Source of the DNA: Geopseudomonas sagittaria
GTDB taxonomy: Bacteria > Pseudomonadota > Gammaproteobacteria > Pseudomonadales > Pseudomonadaceae
DNA: 64,000 nucleotides
Direction of reading: 5' to 3'
Assembly: GCF_900115715.1 (NCBI RefSeq)
Contig: NZ_FOXM01000006.1
Location: 236,366-300,365 of the forward strand
Shown: positions 9,805 to 21,628 of the stretch, piece after piece
Layout: each line of letters opens with the position of its first letter
How positions within the stretch are numbered: the first letter of the stretch is position 1
Translations under genes and position numbers: made by a program
The notes under the pieces: model-generated
Seen by the model: only the letters and a program-made list of their open reading frames with translations
Told to the model about the DNA's origin: nothing
Database searches by the model: none

Positions 9805-10389
9805 TCAGTAGTAGGCGTTTTCCTTGTTGCTGTGGTCGGTGACGTCACGTACCCCCTTCAGCTCCGGGATGCGCTCCATCAGGGTCTTCTCGACGCCATC
9901 CTTGAGGGTGGTGTCGACCATGCCGCAACCCTGGCAGCCGCCGCCGAAGCGCAGGATGGCCACGCCTTCGTCGTCGATGTCGACCAGCGAAACCATGCCG
10001 CCGTGGCTGGCCAGGCCCGGGTTGATCTCGGTCTGCAGGTAGTAGTTGATGCGCTCGGGCAGCGGGCTGTCCTCGTTGACCATCGGCACCTTGGCGTTCG
10101 GCGCCTTGATGGTCAGCTGGCCGCCCATGCGATCGGTGGCGTAGTCGACCACGGCGTCCTCGAGGAAGGGTACGCTCACCGCATCCAGCCAGGCGGTGAA
10201 GTCCTTCAGCGCCAGCGGGGTGTCCTCATGCTTCTGCTCGTGGGGCTTGCAGTAGGCGATGCAGGTCTCGGCGTACTGGGTGCCCGGCTGGGTGATGAAA
10301 ACGCGAATGCCGATACCCGGAGTGTTCTGCTTCTGCAGCAGGTCGGCCAGATATTCCTGAGCCGATTCGGTGATGGTGATGTTGCTCAT
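9805..10389 (-). CDS. nfuA: Fe-S biogenesis protein NfuA
   Basis: A 194-residue cytoplasmic Fe-S carrier. An N-terminal degenerate A-type domain ([20 protein letters not shown]) is followed by a C-terminal NifU-like domain with the CxxC cluster ligands in [11 protein letters not shown]. It transfers [4Fe-4S] clusters to client enzymes and matters under oxidative stress and iron limitation. The start at 10389 has GAGGAG upstream and gives the usual length. It is expressed alone, with a terminator downstream and an apparent promoter upstream. The aconitase encoded at about 53 kb is a plausible client type. Confidence 0.95.
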   Translation of the reverse strand: MSNITITESAQEYLADLLQKQNTPGIGIRVFITQPGTQYAETCIAYCKPHEQKHEDTPLALKDFTAWLDAVSVPFLEDAVVDYATDRMGGQLTIKAPNAKVPMVNEDSPLPERINYYLQTEINPGLASHGGMVSLVDIDDEGVAILRFGGGCQGCGMVDTTLKDGVEKTLMERIPELKGVRDVTDHSNKENAYY

Positions 10390-10414
10390 GGCGACTCCTC
10401 GCAAATATGGGCGC

Positions 10415-10442
10415 AGTGTACGCCATGCCGGGGCGCGGATAA
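10415..10442 (-). promoter_or_regulatory. Possible nfuA promoter
   Basis: On the minus strand TTATCC (10442-10437) and TACACT (10420-10415) are spaced 16 bases apart, about 25 bases before the nfuA start. An AT-rich stretch with CTACTAAAATGC just upstream loosely recalls half of an IscR-type site, but the second half does not match. The promoter call is weak. Confidence 0.3.
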
Positions 10443-10510
10443 AGTCCCAGCATTTTAGTAGGAATAAACCTGCAGACCAGTCGGCGCGCACTTCAACAGG
10501 CCGGGCAAGC

Positions 10511-12781
10511 CTACAGGTTCTGATAGCGGTTCATGTCCAGAATCCCCGCCTCCACCGGATCGGTCTCGCGGATATGCTCGCTCAGGTCATGGAACAACGC
10601 CCAGAACTGCGGATGGGTTCGACGCACCCCCCAGCGCAGCACGATCCTCTCGAAGTCGGCCGCGTTGCGCGCCTGCTGCAGCGAGGCGACGAAGGCGTTG
10701 ACCTCGCCTTCGCGCAGGCTGAACAGGAAGTTGGGGTAGCTGGTCAGCACTTCCGGATAGAGGGTCAGGGTGTCCTTCTCCGGCTGGTAGCGCAGCGATT
10801 CGCCGAGCATGAAGGCCACGTTGCTGTGCGCGCGATTGCGCAGCAGGCTGTACACCTCGCGCCCGCCGCCATCCAGCTCGACGCGCAGCAGGGTCGCCTC
10901 CGGCAGGTACTCGATGGCCGGCAGCTCGGCCAGCGACCTGGCCGCCAGACTGCTCAGGCGCTGGTCGATGCGCTGCAGCGCCGGGATCGCCGCGGGGCGG
11001 AAACAGCGGCCGTCGCGGCAGCGATTGAGCGGATCGGGCCGCGCATTCAGGGTGCCATAGCGCTCCAGCAGGCGTTCGGCGAACGCCGCCTTGGGATGAT
11101 CTGCCGGCAGGCGCAGGCCGCTGGGCGTGTGGCGGTCGATGCCTTCGTAATCCAGCCACAACCTGAGCTTGCCGCTGTACTGGTACCAGTCACCGAGAAT
11201 GGCCTGGCGCTGCGCCGGCGGCATCAGGCGCAGGAAGTTCTGTTCGGCGCCGTTGCGGATCAGGTCGAAGTACAGACGCGTCTGCGCCTGGTGGGAGACG
11301 TTGCCGAACACGTCGAAGTTGACCACCAGCTGGTAATAGGTGCGCTCCAGCAACGGGAAGTCCAGCCACCACAGGGTCTGCGGCACGGCGCCGATCAGGC
11401 CCTTGCGCACCGAGGCGCTGTCGTGCTGGCGGAAGATGCTCAACAGCGCGTTGTCGTTGCCGGCCCAGATGTGCGACCAGCTCGGGTGCGGCAGGTGCGA
11501 GTAGGCCTCGCGGCGCGCCGCCTCGTAGGCATTGCGCCTGGCGCGGGATGCGCTCCAGTACAGCGGCAGCTGCGCCAGGTCGTCCTGCACGCCGGGCAGC
11601 GCCAGCAGCGGCGTGACCTGCTCGCGGTAGGCCGCATCGGTCAGATAGAGGTCATGGTCGGGGGCCTGGAAAAGGGTCCAGAAGTGGTCGCGGATCACGT
11701 CGGTGGCGATCTGCCCGCGGCACACCGGCCCGCGGATGAAGGTACGCACGAAGTACTCGGCGTCATCCAGCATGAACAGGTAGCGCGCGCGGGCGGGAAT
11801 GGCGGCGAAGGTCTCGAACGGATTGGCGCGGCGCTGCGGGCCATAGCCGGGCAGCGCCTCGGCCTTCCAGTCGCCGGCAAAGAACAGCTCCTCGACCCGC
11901 GCCAGCTTGCCGCGACTCAGCGGGTAGGTGATGTGGGTCTTGTGCACGATCACGCCCTGAATAGGGCGCAGACGATAGAAGACCTGTGTACCGGGGTCGT
12001 CGTTGGGCCGGCGGGTGGCAATCACGTCGACCGCCTCGCCACTGGGCGTGCGCGAGCGCACCAGCTCGAAGAAGTGCCCGCTGGCGCCTTGGACGAAGTA
12101 CAGATGGGCGAGGAACAGGTGCTCGTACAGCCAGCGCGCCGCCAGTTGCTCGCTGGTGCCGGGACGGTTGAGCAGCGACTCCCACTCGGCGATCTGCGCG
12201 GCCTCCGAGGCATTCGCTGCGAGCGGCTCGCCATCCAGCGACGCCCCCTCGGCCAGCCACTGGCGCAGGGTGGCGTACTCGCCATCGCTCAGCCCGGTGA
12301 CGGCGAACGGCATGCCGGCCCTGGGATTCTTGCGGGCAAAGTCGGCGAACTCCTCAGGGCGAGGGCACTGCGTCTCGCGGCGGATGCCGATATCCAGATC
12401 CTCGGGCAGCTTGCTGCCCGGCAGCGGCGCATGGCTGCGCCCCAGCTCCAGCATGCGCGCCACCAGCGCCGCATCGCCGCCGCCGAGCACCGAGTGAAAG
12501 CCGCGGGCGCGCCAGCCCTCCTCCGTCTGCGCATCGACGAACAGCCGGGTGGTGGCATCGGCCTCGATGCGCTTGCCGTTGTACACCGGCACCCTTGATG
12601 CGCCGCGCTGGATGCCGGTAGCGCTGCCCAGGTTGAGCTGGCAGGGCGCGTCGTAGCAGGCATGGCAGGCCACGCACTTGGCGGTGAGAATCGGCTGCAC
12701 GTCACGGGAATACGACAGCGACGCAGCGGACAGCGGCTGGCTGACCAGAAGGCTGGCCAGCAGCAGGAAGAAAATGGGCAT
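10511..12781 (-). CDS. cti: Periplasmic cis-trans fatty acid isomerase Cti
   Basis: A 756-residue periplasmic enzyme converting cis- to trans-unsaturated membrane fatty acids, a fast Pseudomonas/Vibrio response to solvents and heat. A signal peptide ([20 protein letters not shown]) is followed by the c-type haem motif CVACH at residues 36-40, as in known Cti proteins. The family length is about 760-770. The gene starts 357 bases from metH in divergent orientation. It ends 121 bases before nfuA on the same strand. Confidence 0.93.
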   Translation of the reverse strand: MPIFFLLLASLLVSQPLSAASLSYSRDVQPILTAKCVACHACYDAPCQLNLGSATGIQRGASRVPVYNGKRIEADATTRLFVDAQTEEGWRARGFHSVLGGGDAALVARMLELGRSHAPLPGSKLPEDLDIGIRRETQCPRPEEFADFARKNPRAGMPFAVTGLSDGEYATLRQWLAEGASLDGEPLAANASEAAQIAEWESLLNRPGTSEQLAARWLYEHLFLAHLYFVQGASGHFFELVRSRTPSGEAVDVIATRRPNDDPGTQVFYRLRPIQGVIVHKTHITYPLSRGKLARVEELFFAGDWKAEALPGYGPQRRANPFETFAAIPARARYLFMLDDAEYFVRTFIRGPVCRGQIATDVIRDHFWTLFQAPDHDLYLTDAAYREQVTPLLALPGVQDDLAQLPLYWSASRARRNAYEAARREAYSHLPHPSWSHIWAGNDNALLSIFRQHDSASVRKGLIGAVPQTLWWLDFPLLERTYYQLVVNFDVFGNVSHQAQTRLYFDLIRNGAEQNFLRLMPPAQRQAILGDWYQYSGKLRLWLDYEGIDRHTPSGLRLPADHPKAAFAERLLERYGTLNARPDPLNRCRDGRCFRPAAIPALQRIDQRLSSLAARSLAELPAIEYLPEATLLRVELDGGGREVYSLLRNRAHSNVAFMLGESLRYQPEKDTLTLYPEVLTSYPNFLFSLREGEVNAFVASLQQARNAADFERIVLRWGVRRTHPQFWALFHDLSEHIRETDPVEAGILDMNRYQNL

Positions 12782-12830
12782 GGGGCTGTCCGTGGCGTGT
12801 GATGGGGGATTCTAGCCGCTCTTGTCGAAC

Positions 12831-12912
12831 TGTAGGAGGCGCGCCCTCGCGGCGATACGGACCGCAGGTCCGCCAAGGTACAAGAGCATCGCCCCGAGAT
12901 CGGGCCTCCCAC
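12831..12912. repeat. Inverted pair of short Pseudomonas-type intergenic repeats
   Basis: TGTAGGAGGCGCGCCC at 12831-12846 and an inverted partner GATCGGGCCTCCCACA at 12897-12912 (reverse complement TGTGGGAGGCCCGATC) flank about 50 bases. The form recalls the abundant TGTAGGAGC-type palindromic repeats of Pseudomonas genomes, which often occur as inverted pairs. It lies in the gap between cti and metH. Confidence 0.55.
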
Positions 12913-12960
12913 AGAGCCTGAGCCGGACACCTGCAGGCCCGGCTGTCAACTTGAACCGAT

Positions 12961-13025
12961 GGACGCGGAGCGTCCAGGGCTCCGGCTCACACGCTCCGCG
13001 TGGAAGCCATCAAGCGTGGGAGCCA
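12961..13025. repeat. REP-like palindromes upstream of metH
   Basis: GGACGCGGAGCGTCC at 12961-12975 is a near-perfect palindrome, followed by CACACGCTCCGCGTGGAA at about 12988-13005. ACGCGGAGCGT and ACGCTCCGCGT are exact reverse complements of 11 bases. The CACGCTCCGCGTGG motif recalls a widely repeated Pseudomonas element. The rest of the 357-base gap before metH (to 13138) shows no gene and no recognisable cobalamin or SAM riboswitch. Confidence 0.6.
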
Positions 13026-13138
13026 TCAACAGGGCCCCTCAACATGAGCAGAATTCATGGCCATCCCTAGCCCGCTCCAGAACCATGCAGCTTTGCTATC
13101 ATTCCCGCCTTTCGATTCACCCTTTCCAGGTAGTCCCC

Positions 13139-16831
<3,693 letters not shown>

Positions 16832-16848
16832 ATGGTGATGCAGTAAGT

Positions 16849-16875
16849 GACAAGGCCCGCGAAGCGGGCCTTGTC
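16849..16875. terminator. Hairpin between metH and DUF1883 gene
   Basis: GACAAGGCCCGC and GCGGGCCTTGTC form a perfect 12-bp stem with a GAA loop in the gap between two convergent genes. No U-run follows on either strand, but the position and stability fit a bidirectional terminator. Confidence 0.75.
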
Positions 16876-16916
16876 GTATCTCGATCACAGGACCTGCCTG
16901 TAGACCGCCGAAAGCG

Positions 16917-17213
16917 CTACTTCGCCCCCGAACGGCGCACGATCTTGATCGAGTATTCCAGCTTCGGCTTGCGCGTCACGCTGATCGCCCGGCGGGTGAC
17001 GGTGTCGAGGGTGATGTTCCAGAAGCCGTTGCCAGGCACGCGGATCCTCGCTGGGAAGCGCTCGAAGTGACCGCCGATGTAGCTGTGGCGGGCGCCGTTC
17101 TTGAAAGCGCGGAAGTTCGCGTCGTTCATCAGGCGGATGTTGCAGGGTTGCGAGCTTTCGATGACGACCAGGTCATCCTCGTTCAGCTGCTCGCGTTGGT
17201 GAATGAATTTCAT
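16917..17213 (-). CDS. DUF1883 domain protein
   Basis: A 98-residue cytoplasmic protein beginning MKFIHQREQLNEDDLVVIES, with the DUF1883-like core CNIRLMNDANFRAFKNG and YIGGHFERFPARIRVP and a basic C-terminus. The family has unknown function. The start at 17213 is chosen because the family sequence begins there; the frame is open to 17267. It is convergent with metH and divergent from the next gene. Confidence 0.75.
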   Translation of the reverse strand: MKFIHQREQLNEDDLVVIESSQPCNIRLMNDANFRAFKNGARHSYIGGHFERFPARIRVPGNGFWNITLDTVTRRAISVTRKPKLEYSIKIVRRSGAK

Positions 17214-17323
17214 CGGTGATTCCAGGACACGTTGCAAGGCGCGGAACATAGCACGAAGCCGAGGCATTGGCTGCGCGGCTGCGGTTAAACTCGCCCTCCC
17301 CAGACGCCGCGAGTGATGAACCG

Positions 17324-17890
17324 ATGCGCCTTTTCAAACTGACCGTATGGCTGGCCGGCCTGTGGCTGGTTTGGATCGTGCTGACTCCCTCGCCGCAAAT
17401 GCCCCAGGTTAGTGGCGACCTGGCCGTCGGCCAGCTGCGGATCGGCAATCATCGCCTGCAGACCCTGCAGCCCTTCCAGCTGGGAGAGGCCATGGTGCTG
17501 GGGCGTGAAGACTACCGCTTCGACCGCGGAGCACAGCTCTCGCCCACCGACCTGGCTCTGGGCTGGGGCCCCATGGCCGACCCGCAGGTACTCCGGGGGA
17601 TCGAGATCCGCCAGAGCAACCGGTGGTATTACTGGCGAACCGACGAGTTTCCAATTCCGCGCCGGGAGATCGAAAGGCACAGCGCCAATATGCACATGAT
17701 CCCGGGCAACGCTGCGGTGGCGTCGGTCCTGAATAGTCTGAAGGCTGGTGCGCGCATCAGCCTGTCAGGTCAGTTGGTCAGCGTCGAGGGCGATGACGGA
17801 TTCCAGTGGGTCAGCTCCCTCAGCCGGGAGGACACCGGCGCTGGCGCCTGCGAGCTGGTCTGGGTCGAGCACTTGACCGTGCTACCCTGA
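17324..17890 (+). CDS. Hypothetical membrane-anchored protein, 188 aa
   Basis: I do not recognise this protein. One N-terminal hydrophobic helix (LTVWLAGLWLVWIVLTP) anchors or exports it. The remainder is soluble and mixed alpha/beta in appearance, with WGPMADPQVLRGIEIRQSNR and RWYYWRTDEFPIPRREI, ending in a Cys-containing beta-rich tail (GACELVWVEHL). The start at 17324 begins directly before the hydrophobic helix. It is followed after 75 bases by the frameshifted membrane gene on the same strand. Confidence 0.55.
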   Translation: MRLFKLTVWLAGLWLVWIVLTPSPQMPQVSGDLAVGQLRIGNHRLQTLQPFQLGEAMVLGREDYRFDRGAQLSPTDLALGWGPMADPQVLRGIEIRQSNRWYYWRTDEFPIPRREIERHSANMHMIPGNAAVASVLNSLKAGARISLSGQLVSVEGDDGFQWVSSLSREDTGAGACELVWVEHLTVLP

Positions 17891-17965
17891 CTCATACCTG
17901 AATCCCGTGATCTGCAAGGACTCATGGCTAACCCCGGGAATACCCTCGCGCGACAAGGACCCGTC

Positions 17966-18378
17966 ATGCGCCTCCTCCGCCTCCTCCTGCAACTGCTGAT
18001 CCTCGCCTTATTCCTGCCGATCCTGTTCCTCATCACCGTGCAACGGCCTCTGGAACTGGGTGTGCTGGTCGCCGCGTCCGGACTATTCATATTCCTGCTG
18101 CTACTGACCCTGCTGCTGCGCGAGCACACGGCCAAACGCATTGATCCGCGCCGTGACATCAGCAGCAAGGTACTGGGGCCTTCATCGCCTTCGCCGGCTG
18201 CGGCCTGGCGCTGTTCGCCTGGCTGATAGCCTCGGGGCAGTATCACCCCACGCGAAGAAATGGCCAGCTGCTCCTGTTCATTATCGAGCTGATCGGCCCG
18301 TGGTTGCCGGCTGCCGTGTTTTTCGCACTGGGATTGCAACTGATATGGTTCGGCTACTGCGCCTGGCGGGCACGCTGA
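17966..18378 (+). pseudogene. Small membrane protein gene with a single-base frameshift
   Basis: The first frame encodes MRLLRLLLQLLILALFLPIL and a second hydrophobic helix, runs through SSKVLG and then turns into low-quality sequence ending at 18226. Shifting by one base at the GGGG run near 18175-18179 restores a frame encoding AFIAFAGCGLALFAWLIASG and a further hydrophobic segment, ending FGYCAWRAR at 18378. One extra G would join the halves into a protein of about 137 residues with roughly four membrane helices. The family is not recognised. It is either a real frameshift or a sequencing error in a homopolymer. The ATG at 17966 has AAGGA well placed; an upstream ATG at 17924 is possible. 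Confidence 0.65.
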
Positions 18379-18405
18379 TCCGTCAAGCTTTCCTTGCTTT
18401 CTCAC

Positions 18406-18535
18406 CTATGCCGCATGTCGCGGTATGCCGTCGTACCGCCCTGCTCGGTGGGCTTTCTCCAGGTCGTAGGCCATCTGCAACGACAGCCAGTAGCCTTCGC
18501 TGGTGCCGAAGAAGGACACAGCATATGCCGCAACT
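18406..18535 (-). pseudogene. C-terminal remnant of a HigA-type antitoxin gene
   Basis: The minus strand reads VSFFGTSEGYWLSLQMAYDL, then EKAHRAG, ending at TAG (18408-18406). This matches the C-terminal half of XRE-type HigA addiction-module antidotes (FFGTSxxFWLxLQxxYDLxxA). The helix-turn-helix N-terminal half is missing: a TGA lies just upstream in frame at about 18536-18538, and no toxin gene is adjacent. It is a decayed toxin-antitoxin locus. Confidence 0.7.
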
Positions 18536-18553
18536 CAGCAAGCCCAGTGTCCA

Positions 18554-18587
18554 GTACCAAGGTCGCCCCGCAGCCACACCTTGGTAC
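18554..18587. repeat. Perfect inverted repeat upstream of Sel1 gene
   Basis: GTACCAAGGT (18554-18563) and ACCTTGGTAC (18578-18587) are exact 10-base inverted repeats with a 14-base loop. It lies between the antitoxin remnant and the Sel1-repeat gene. It could be a hairpin or an operator left from the lost toxin-antitoxin locus. Confidence 0.5.
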
Positions 18588-18648
18588 CAACGACACCGCA
18601 CCGCGCACCGAATAGGTTCGACCCACCACTCCCCCAAGGTGATCGACC

Positions 18649-19620
18649 ATGTCCCGCCGCCCTGCCCGCCTTGCCCTGCGCTGCGCCCTGCCCTTGCTGC
18701 TGGCCTGCTCTACCGCCTTCGCGGACGATGACCAGCAGCATGTCGCCCGCGAGATGATCCAGGCGCTGGATGCCTACGCCGTGTACAAGATGGGCCAGTT
18801 CGAGGAGGCCTATGCGCGCTTTTCCAAGCTGGCCGAAGCCGGCAACCGTCAGGGCATGCTCAATACCGGCAACATGCTGGCCGCCGGGCTGGGGGTGACG
18901 CAGAACCATGCCGAGGCGCTGAAGTGGTATCGCCGCGCGGCAGAGGCTGGCGACCCCATCGGCATGTCCGAAGTCGGCAAGGCCTACGAGCTGGGTCTGG
19001 GCGTGACGGTCGACCGCGAAGCGGCGCTGGACTGGTATCGGCGCGCCGCCGATCTGGACAGCGTCGACGCACAGTGGGCGCTGGGCAAGCACCTGTACAA
19101 CCAGGGAGAGCAGCTGGCGGGGCTGAGTTGGATCCGTACCGCCGCGCTTGAGGGTGGCAGCCCAGAAGCCCGCACATTTCTCGATACCCTCGAGGGTTCC
19201 GGCAAGATGACGACCAAGCCGGGGGCGAGCGAACAGCGTGCCGTGCTCGAAACCCTGGCCGCCATCGATGCCGCCGCCCAGCGCAAGGATGCGTCGGGGA
19301 TAGTCGCCGCGCTCAAGGAGGACGCAAGCATTCGCGTGCGCCTGCCGGACAGCCCGACCTGGCAGACACTGACTCGCACGGAGCTTGCGGCGTTGTGGCA
19401 GGCGACTTTCGCCAAGGTCGCAGGCTATCGCTATGAACGTGCCCAGCCGGAGTTGCTGGCGGCGGCCGGCGGCGTACTGGCCGTGTCGCGCATCAGCGAG
19501 CAGCTGGAAAGCGCCGGTGAGACCAAGGAGCTGCTGATCCTCGAGAATGCCCTGCTGCACATGGTCGATGGCAAGCCGTTCATCCATTCGCTGCGCCTGG
19601 ATATCCGCCACGGCGAGTGA
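18649..19620 (+). CDS. Secreted Sel1-like repeat protein
   Basis: A 323-residue exported protein: a signal peptide (cleavage near STAFADD) and then Sel1/TPR-type repeats over about residues 45-170, with signatures AYARFSKLAEAGNRQGMLNT, GLGVTQNHAEALKWYRRAAE and GLGVTVDREAALDWYRRAAD. The C-terminal part (about 195-323) looks like a separate alpha+beta domain similar to SnoaL/NTF2-type folds (LAAIDAAAQRKDASGIVAAL). Sel1 repeats mediate protein-protein contacts; the partner is unknown. AAGGTGA precedes the start. Confidence 0.75.
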   Translation: MSRRPARLALRCALPLLLACSTAFADDDQQHVAREMIQALDAYAVYKMGQFEEAYARFSKLAEAGNRQGMLNTGNMLAAGLGVTQNHAEALKWYRRAAEAGDPIGMSEVGKAYELGLGVTVDREAALDWYRRAADLDSVDAQWALGKHLYNQGEQLAGLSWIRTAALEGGSPEARTFLDTLEGSGKMTTKPGASEQRAVLETLAAIDAAAQRKDASGIVAALKEDASIRVRLPDSPTWQTLTRTELAALWQATFAKVAGYRYERAQPELLAAAGGVLAVSRISEQLESAGETKELLILENALLHMVDGKPFIHSLRLDIRHGE

Positions 19621-19750
19621 CTCGCCCGCCGGCCCAGCAGCCGGCCTCACTCCCGAGTGGGTCGGGGCAATCAATGACTATGGATCACGGAGCCTAGAAG
19701 CCGTATCAGCTGCTCGAAAGGCTTGGTACTGAATAGCTACCCTGATCAGA

Positions 19751-20215
19751 TCAAGGCGTTACCTGATACCCGCGCTGCTGCATGCAACTGGTATACGCGG
19801 AGGAAGCCGCCGCACTGTTCTGCTCGGCGTTGCGGCGACCTTCGCGGCGCTCCTGGCGCTGCCGGGCGCCGCCGACTACCGCCCCTGCCGCCGCCGTCTC
19901 CCTCGCCTGGTTCTGCCGGTACTCCTGCCGGATGTCCTCGTCGACGCGATCGTAGAGCTCCTCGTGCTGGCGGCCACGAACTTCGGCAGCTGCCGCACCT
20001 GCCGCCGCGCCGGCAACGGCGCCACGTGCCCGTCCGCCGGCTTGCGGGCTCGTCGTGCTGCTGCTTGTGCTGCCAGCCTGGGACTGGCAGGCACTGATGT
20101 CCTGCTGGATGGTCTCGGGCGACTGCCCCTGGAGCGGCGTTACCGTCTCGGCAGTGGCGCCAAGACACACCATCGAGAGGAGCGTGGCGGTATAAATCGA
20201 GGCGAGGTGTTTCAT
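19751..20215 (-). CDS. Exported glycine-zipper protein
   Basis: A 154-residue protein with a signal peptide (cleavage near LGATAET) and a Gly/Ala-rich zipper segment (GAVAGAAAGAAAAE, about residues 67-80). A charged helix (ELYDRVDEDIRQEYRQNQAR) and a second Ala/Gly patch follow, and it ends YTSCMQQRGYQVTP. This layout matches the YMGG/glycine-zipper envelope proteins common in proteobacteria, whose role is poorly known. The ATG at 20215 has AGGAG 11 bases upstream; an upstream in-frame GTG at 20227 is less likely. Confidence 0.65.
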   Translation of the reverse strand: MKHLASIYTATLLSMVCLGATAETVTPLQGQSPETIQQDISACQSQAGSTSSSTTSPQAGGRARGAVAGAAAGAAAAEVRGRQHEELYDRVDEDIRQEYRQNQARETAAAGAVVGGARQRQERREGRRNAEQNSAAASSAYTSCMQQRGYQVTP

Positions 20216-20522
20216 GACGGGCACCACTCCTGTTGCAGAGGGTTTGGCAAGGGGATTCCCAACTGGAAAAGCATAGTCCAGCCATCCAGCCCCAGGCGTT
20301 CATGAGGCAGCCTGCCCGCTCGCCGGCCCGCTCCCATGCAACCGAACTGCACTGCGCGATTGGACAAGCCATATAAACCCGCCAGACTTCCAATAGTCGG
20401 TGGTGCCCTGTTTAGCGAGGGCGATTAGCCCATTTCGATTCATGCGCTTGCGCGGGCAAGCTGTTAGCGCGTTGTCCAACTCAACAGCAGCAGTTGATGC
20501 ACCCACATCAGGGCGGAGCCCT
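20216..20522. other. Divergent intergenic region
   Basis: The 307 bases lie between the glycine-zipper gene and the DUF4105 gene. They contain a short palindrome GCTTGCGCGGGCAAGC near 20447-20462 and a GGAG ribosome site for the downstream gene. No gene or clear promoter was seen. Confidence 0.4.
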
Positions 20523-21587
20523 ATGAGAAAACCTCCGATCCGCATTGCCGCCGTTGCCGGCCTGCTGCTGCTCGGTTTGCTGATTGTTGCCGTCGGCGGA
20601 TGGGGCGTGCTGGCCATCATGTTCTCGGGGCCGCGCGACGACACGCTGCGCAACGGCCTGGCCGCCGCCTTTGGCCTTGCCTCGCTGGCAGCCCTGATTG
20701 CCCTTTGCATGCCGCGCTGGCGCTGGCGGGCGATGGGCAGCTACTTCGTCGTGCTCGTGGTACTGGGCGTCTGGTGGCACGGCATCGAGCCCTCCAATCA
20801 GCGCGACTGGCTGACGGACGTCGCCGAACTGCCGCACGCCAGCATCGAAGGCGACCTGATCACGATGCACAACATCCGCAACTTCGCGTACCGCAGCGAG
20901 ACCGACTACACACCGGCCTGGTACGACAAGCGCTTCGACCTGCGTAAGCTGCAAGGCGTGGATCTGGTCGCCGTCTACTGGATGGGGCCGGCCATCGCCC
21001 ACATCTTCCTCAGCTTCGACTTTGGCGGCGGCGACCACCTCGCCGTGTCCATCGAGACGCGCAAGGAAAAGGGCGAAGGCTACTCCACCCTCAAGGGCTT
21101 CTTCCGCCAGTATGAGCTGTACTACGTGGTGGCCGACGAGCGTGACGTGATCCGCCTGCGCACCAACTACCGACGCGACCCGCCGGAAGAGGTCTACGTC
21201 TACCGGCTGCAGGGCGACCTCGACAACGCCCGGCGCCTGTTCCTCGAGTACCTGCAACGGATCAACGCGCTGCACGAGCGCGCCGAGTTCTACAACACCC
21301 TGACCACCAACTGCACTACCACCATCTGGATGAATACCCGGGTCAACCCGAGCCACCTGCCCTTCGACTGGAGGATCCTCGCCAGCGGCTACCTGCCGGA
21401 ATTCCTCTACGAGCAGGGCCGCCTGGACAGCCACGGTCTGCCGTTCGCCGAACTGCAGCAGCGGACCCATGTCAACGCCCGTGCCCAGGCTGCGGACCAG
21501 GCAGCGGACTTCTCCAGACGCATCCGCGAGGCAACCACCCCGTTGCCCGCCGACGTAGCCAACGACGAGATCGATACAGCGCAGTGA
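20523..21587 (+). CDS. DUF4105 family membrane protein
   Basis: A 354-residue protein with two to three N-terminal membrane helices (IAAVAGLLLLGLLIVAVGGW; GSYFVVLVVLGVWWHG) and a periplasmic domain of the DUF4105 (Lnb N-terminal-like) family: DLITMHNIRNFAYRSETDYT, SFDFGGGDHLAVSIETRKEK and NCTTTIWMNTR, the last with the conserved Asn-Cys. The family is thought to contain a papain-like periplasmic hydrolase fold; substrate unknown. The ATG at 20523 has GGAG 6 bases upstream. It is followed after 41 bases by the PlpD-type gene and probably shares its transcript. Confidence 0.8.
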   Translation: MRKPPIRIAAVAGLLLLGLLIVAVGGWGVLAIMFSGPRDDTLRNGLAAAFGLASLAALIALCMPRWRWRAMGSYFVVLVVLGVWWHGIEPSNQRDWLTDVAELPHASIEGDLITMHNIRNFAYRSETDYTPAWYDKRFDLRKLQGVDLVAVYWMGPAIAHIFLSFDFGGGDHLAVSIETRKEKGEGYSTLKGFFRQYELYYVVADERDVIRLRTNYRRDPPEEVYVYRLQGDLDNARRLFLEYLQRINALHERAEFYNTLTTNCTTTIWMNTRVNPSHLPFDWRILASGYLPEFLYEQGRLDSHGLPFAELQQRTHVNARAQAADQAADFSRRIREATTPLPADVANDEIDTAQ

Positions 21588-21628
21588 ACTGCACCATTCA
21601 GGGCCAGCGCAAACAGGGAGAAATGGGG

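Noticed and set aside
9663..9848. Small minus-strand open frame of 61 codons between nfuA and the activator gene
   Set aside because: It runs through the nfuA terminator hairpin and overlaps the nfuA end; no ribosome site or protein-like composition.
12782..13138. Cobalamin riboswitch before metH
   Set aside because: No B12-box or expected long leader structure was recognised; the gap is filled largely by palindromic repeats.
20395..20480. Possible integron attC-like site (GTTAGCG...GTCCAAC)
   Set aside because: Only one core site fits RYYYAAC; the partner does not match GTTRRRY in the right order, and no integrase or cassette structure is nearby.
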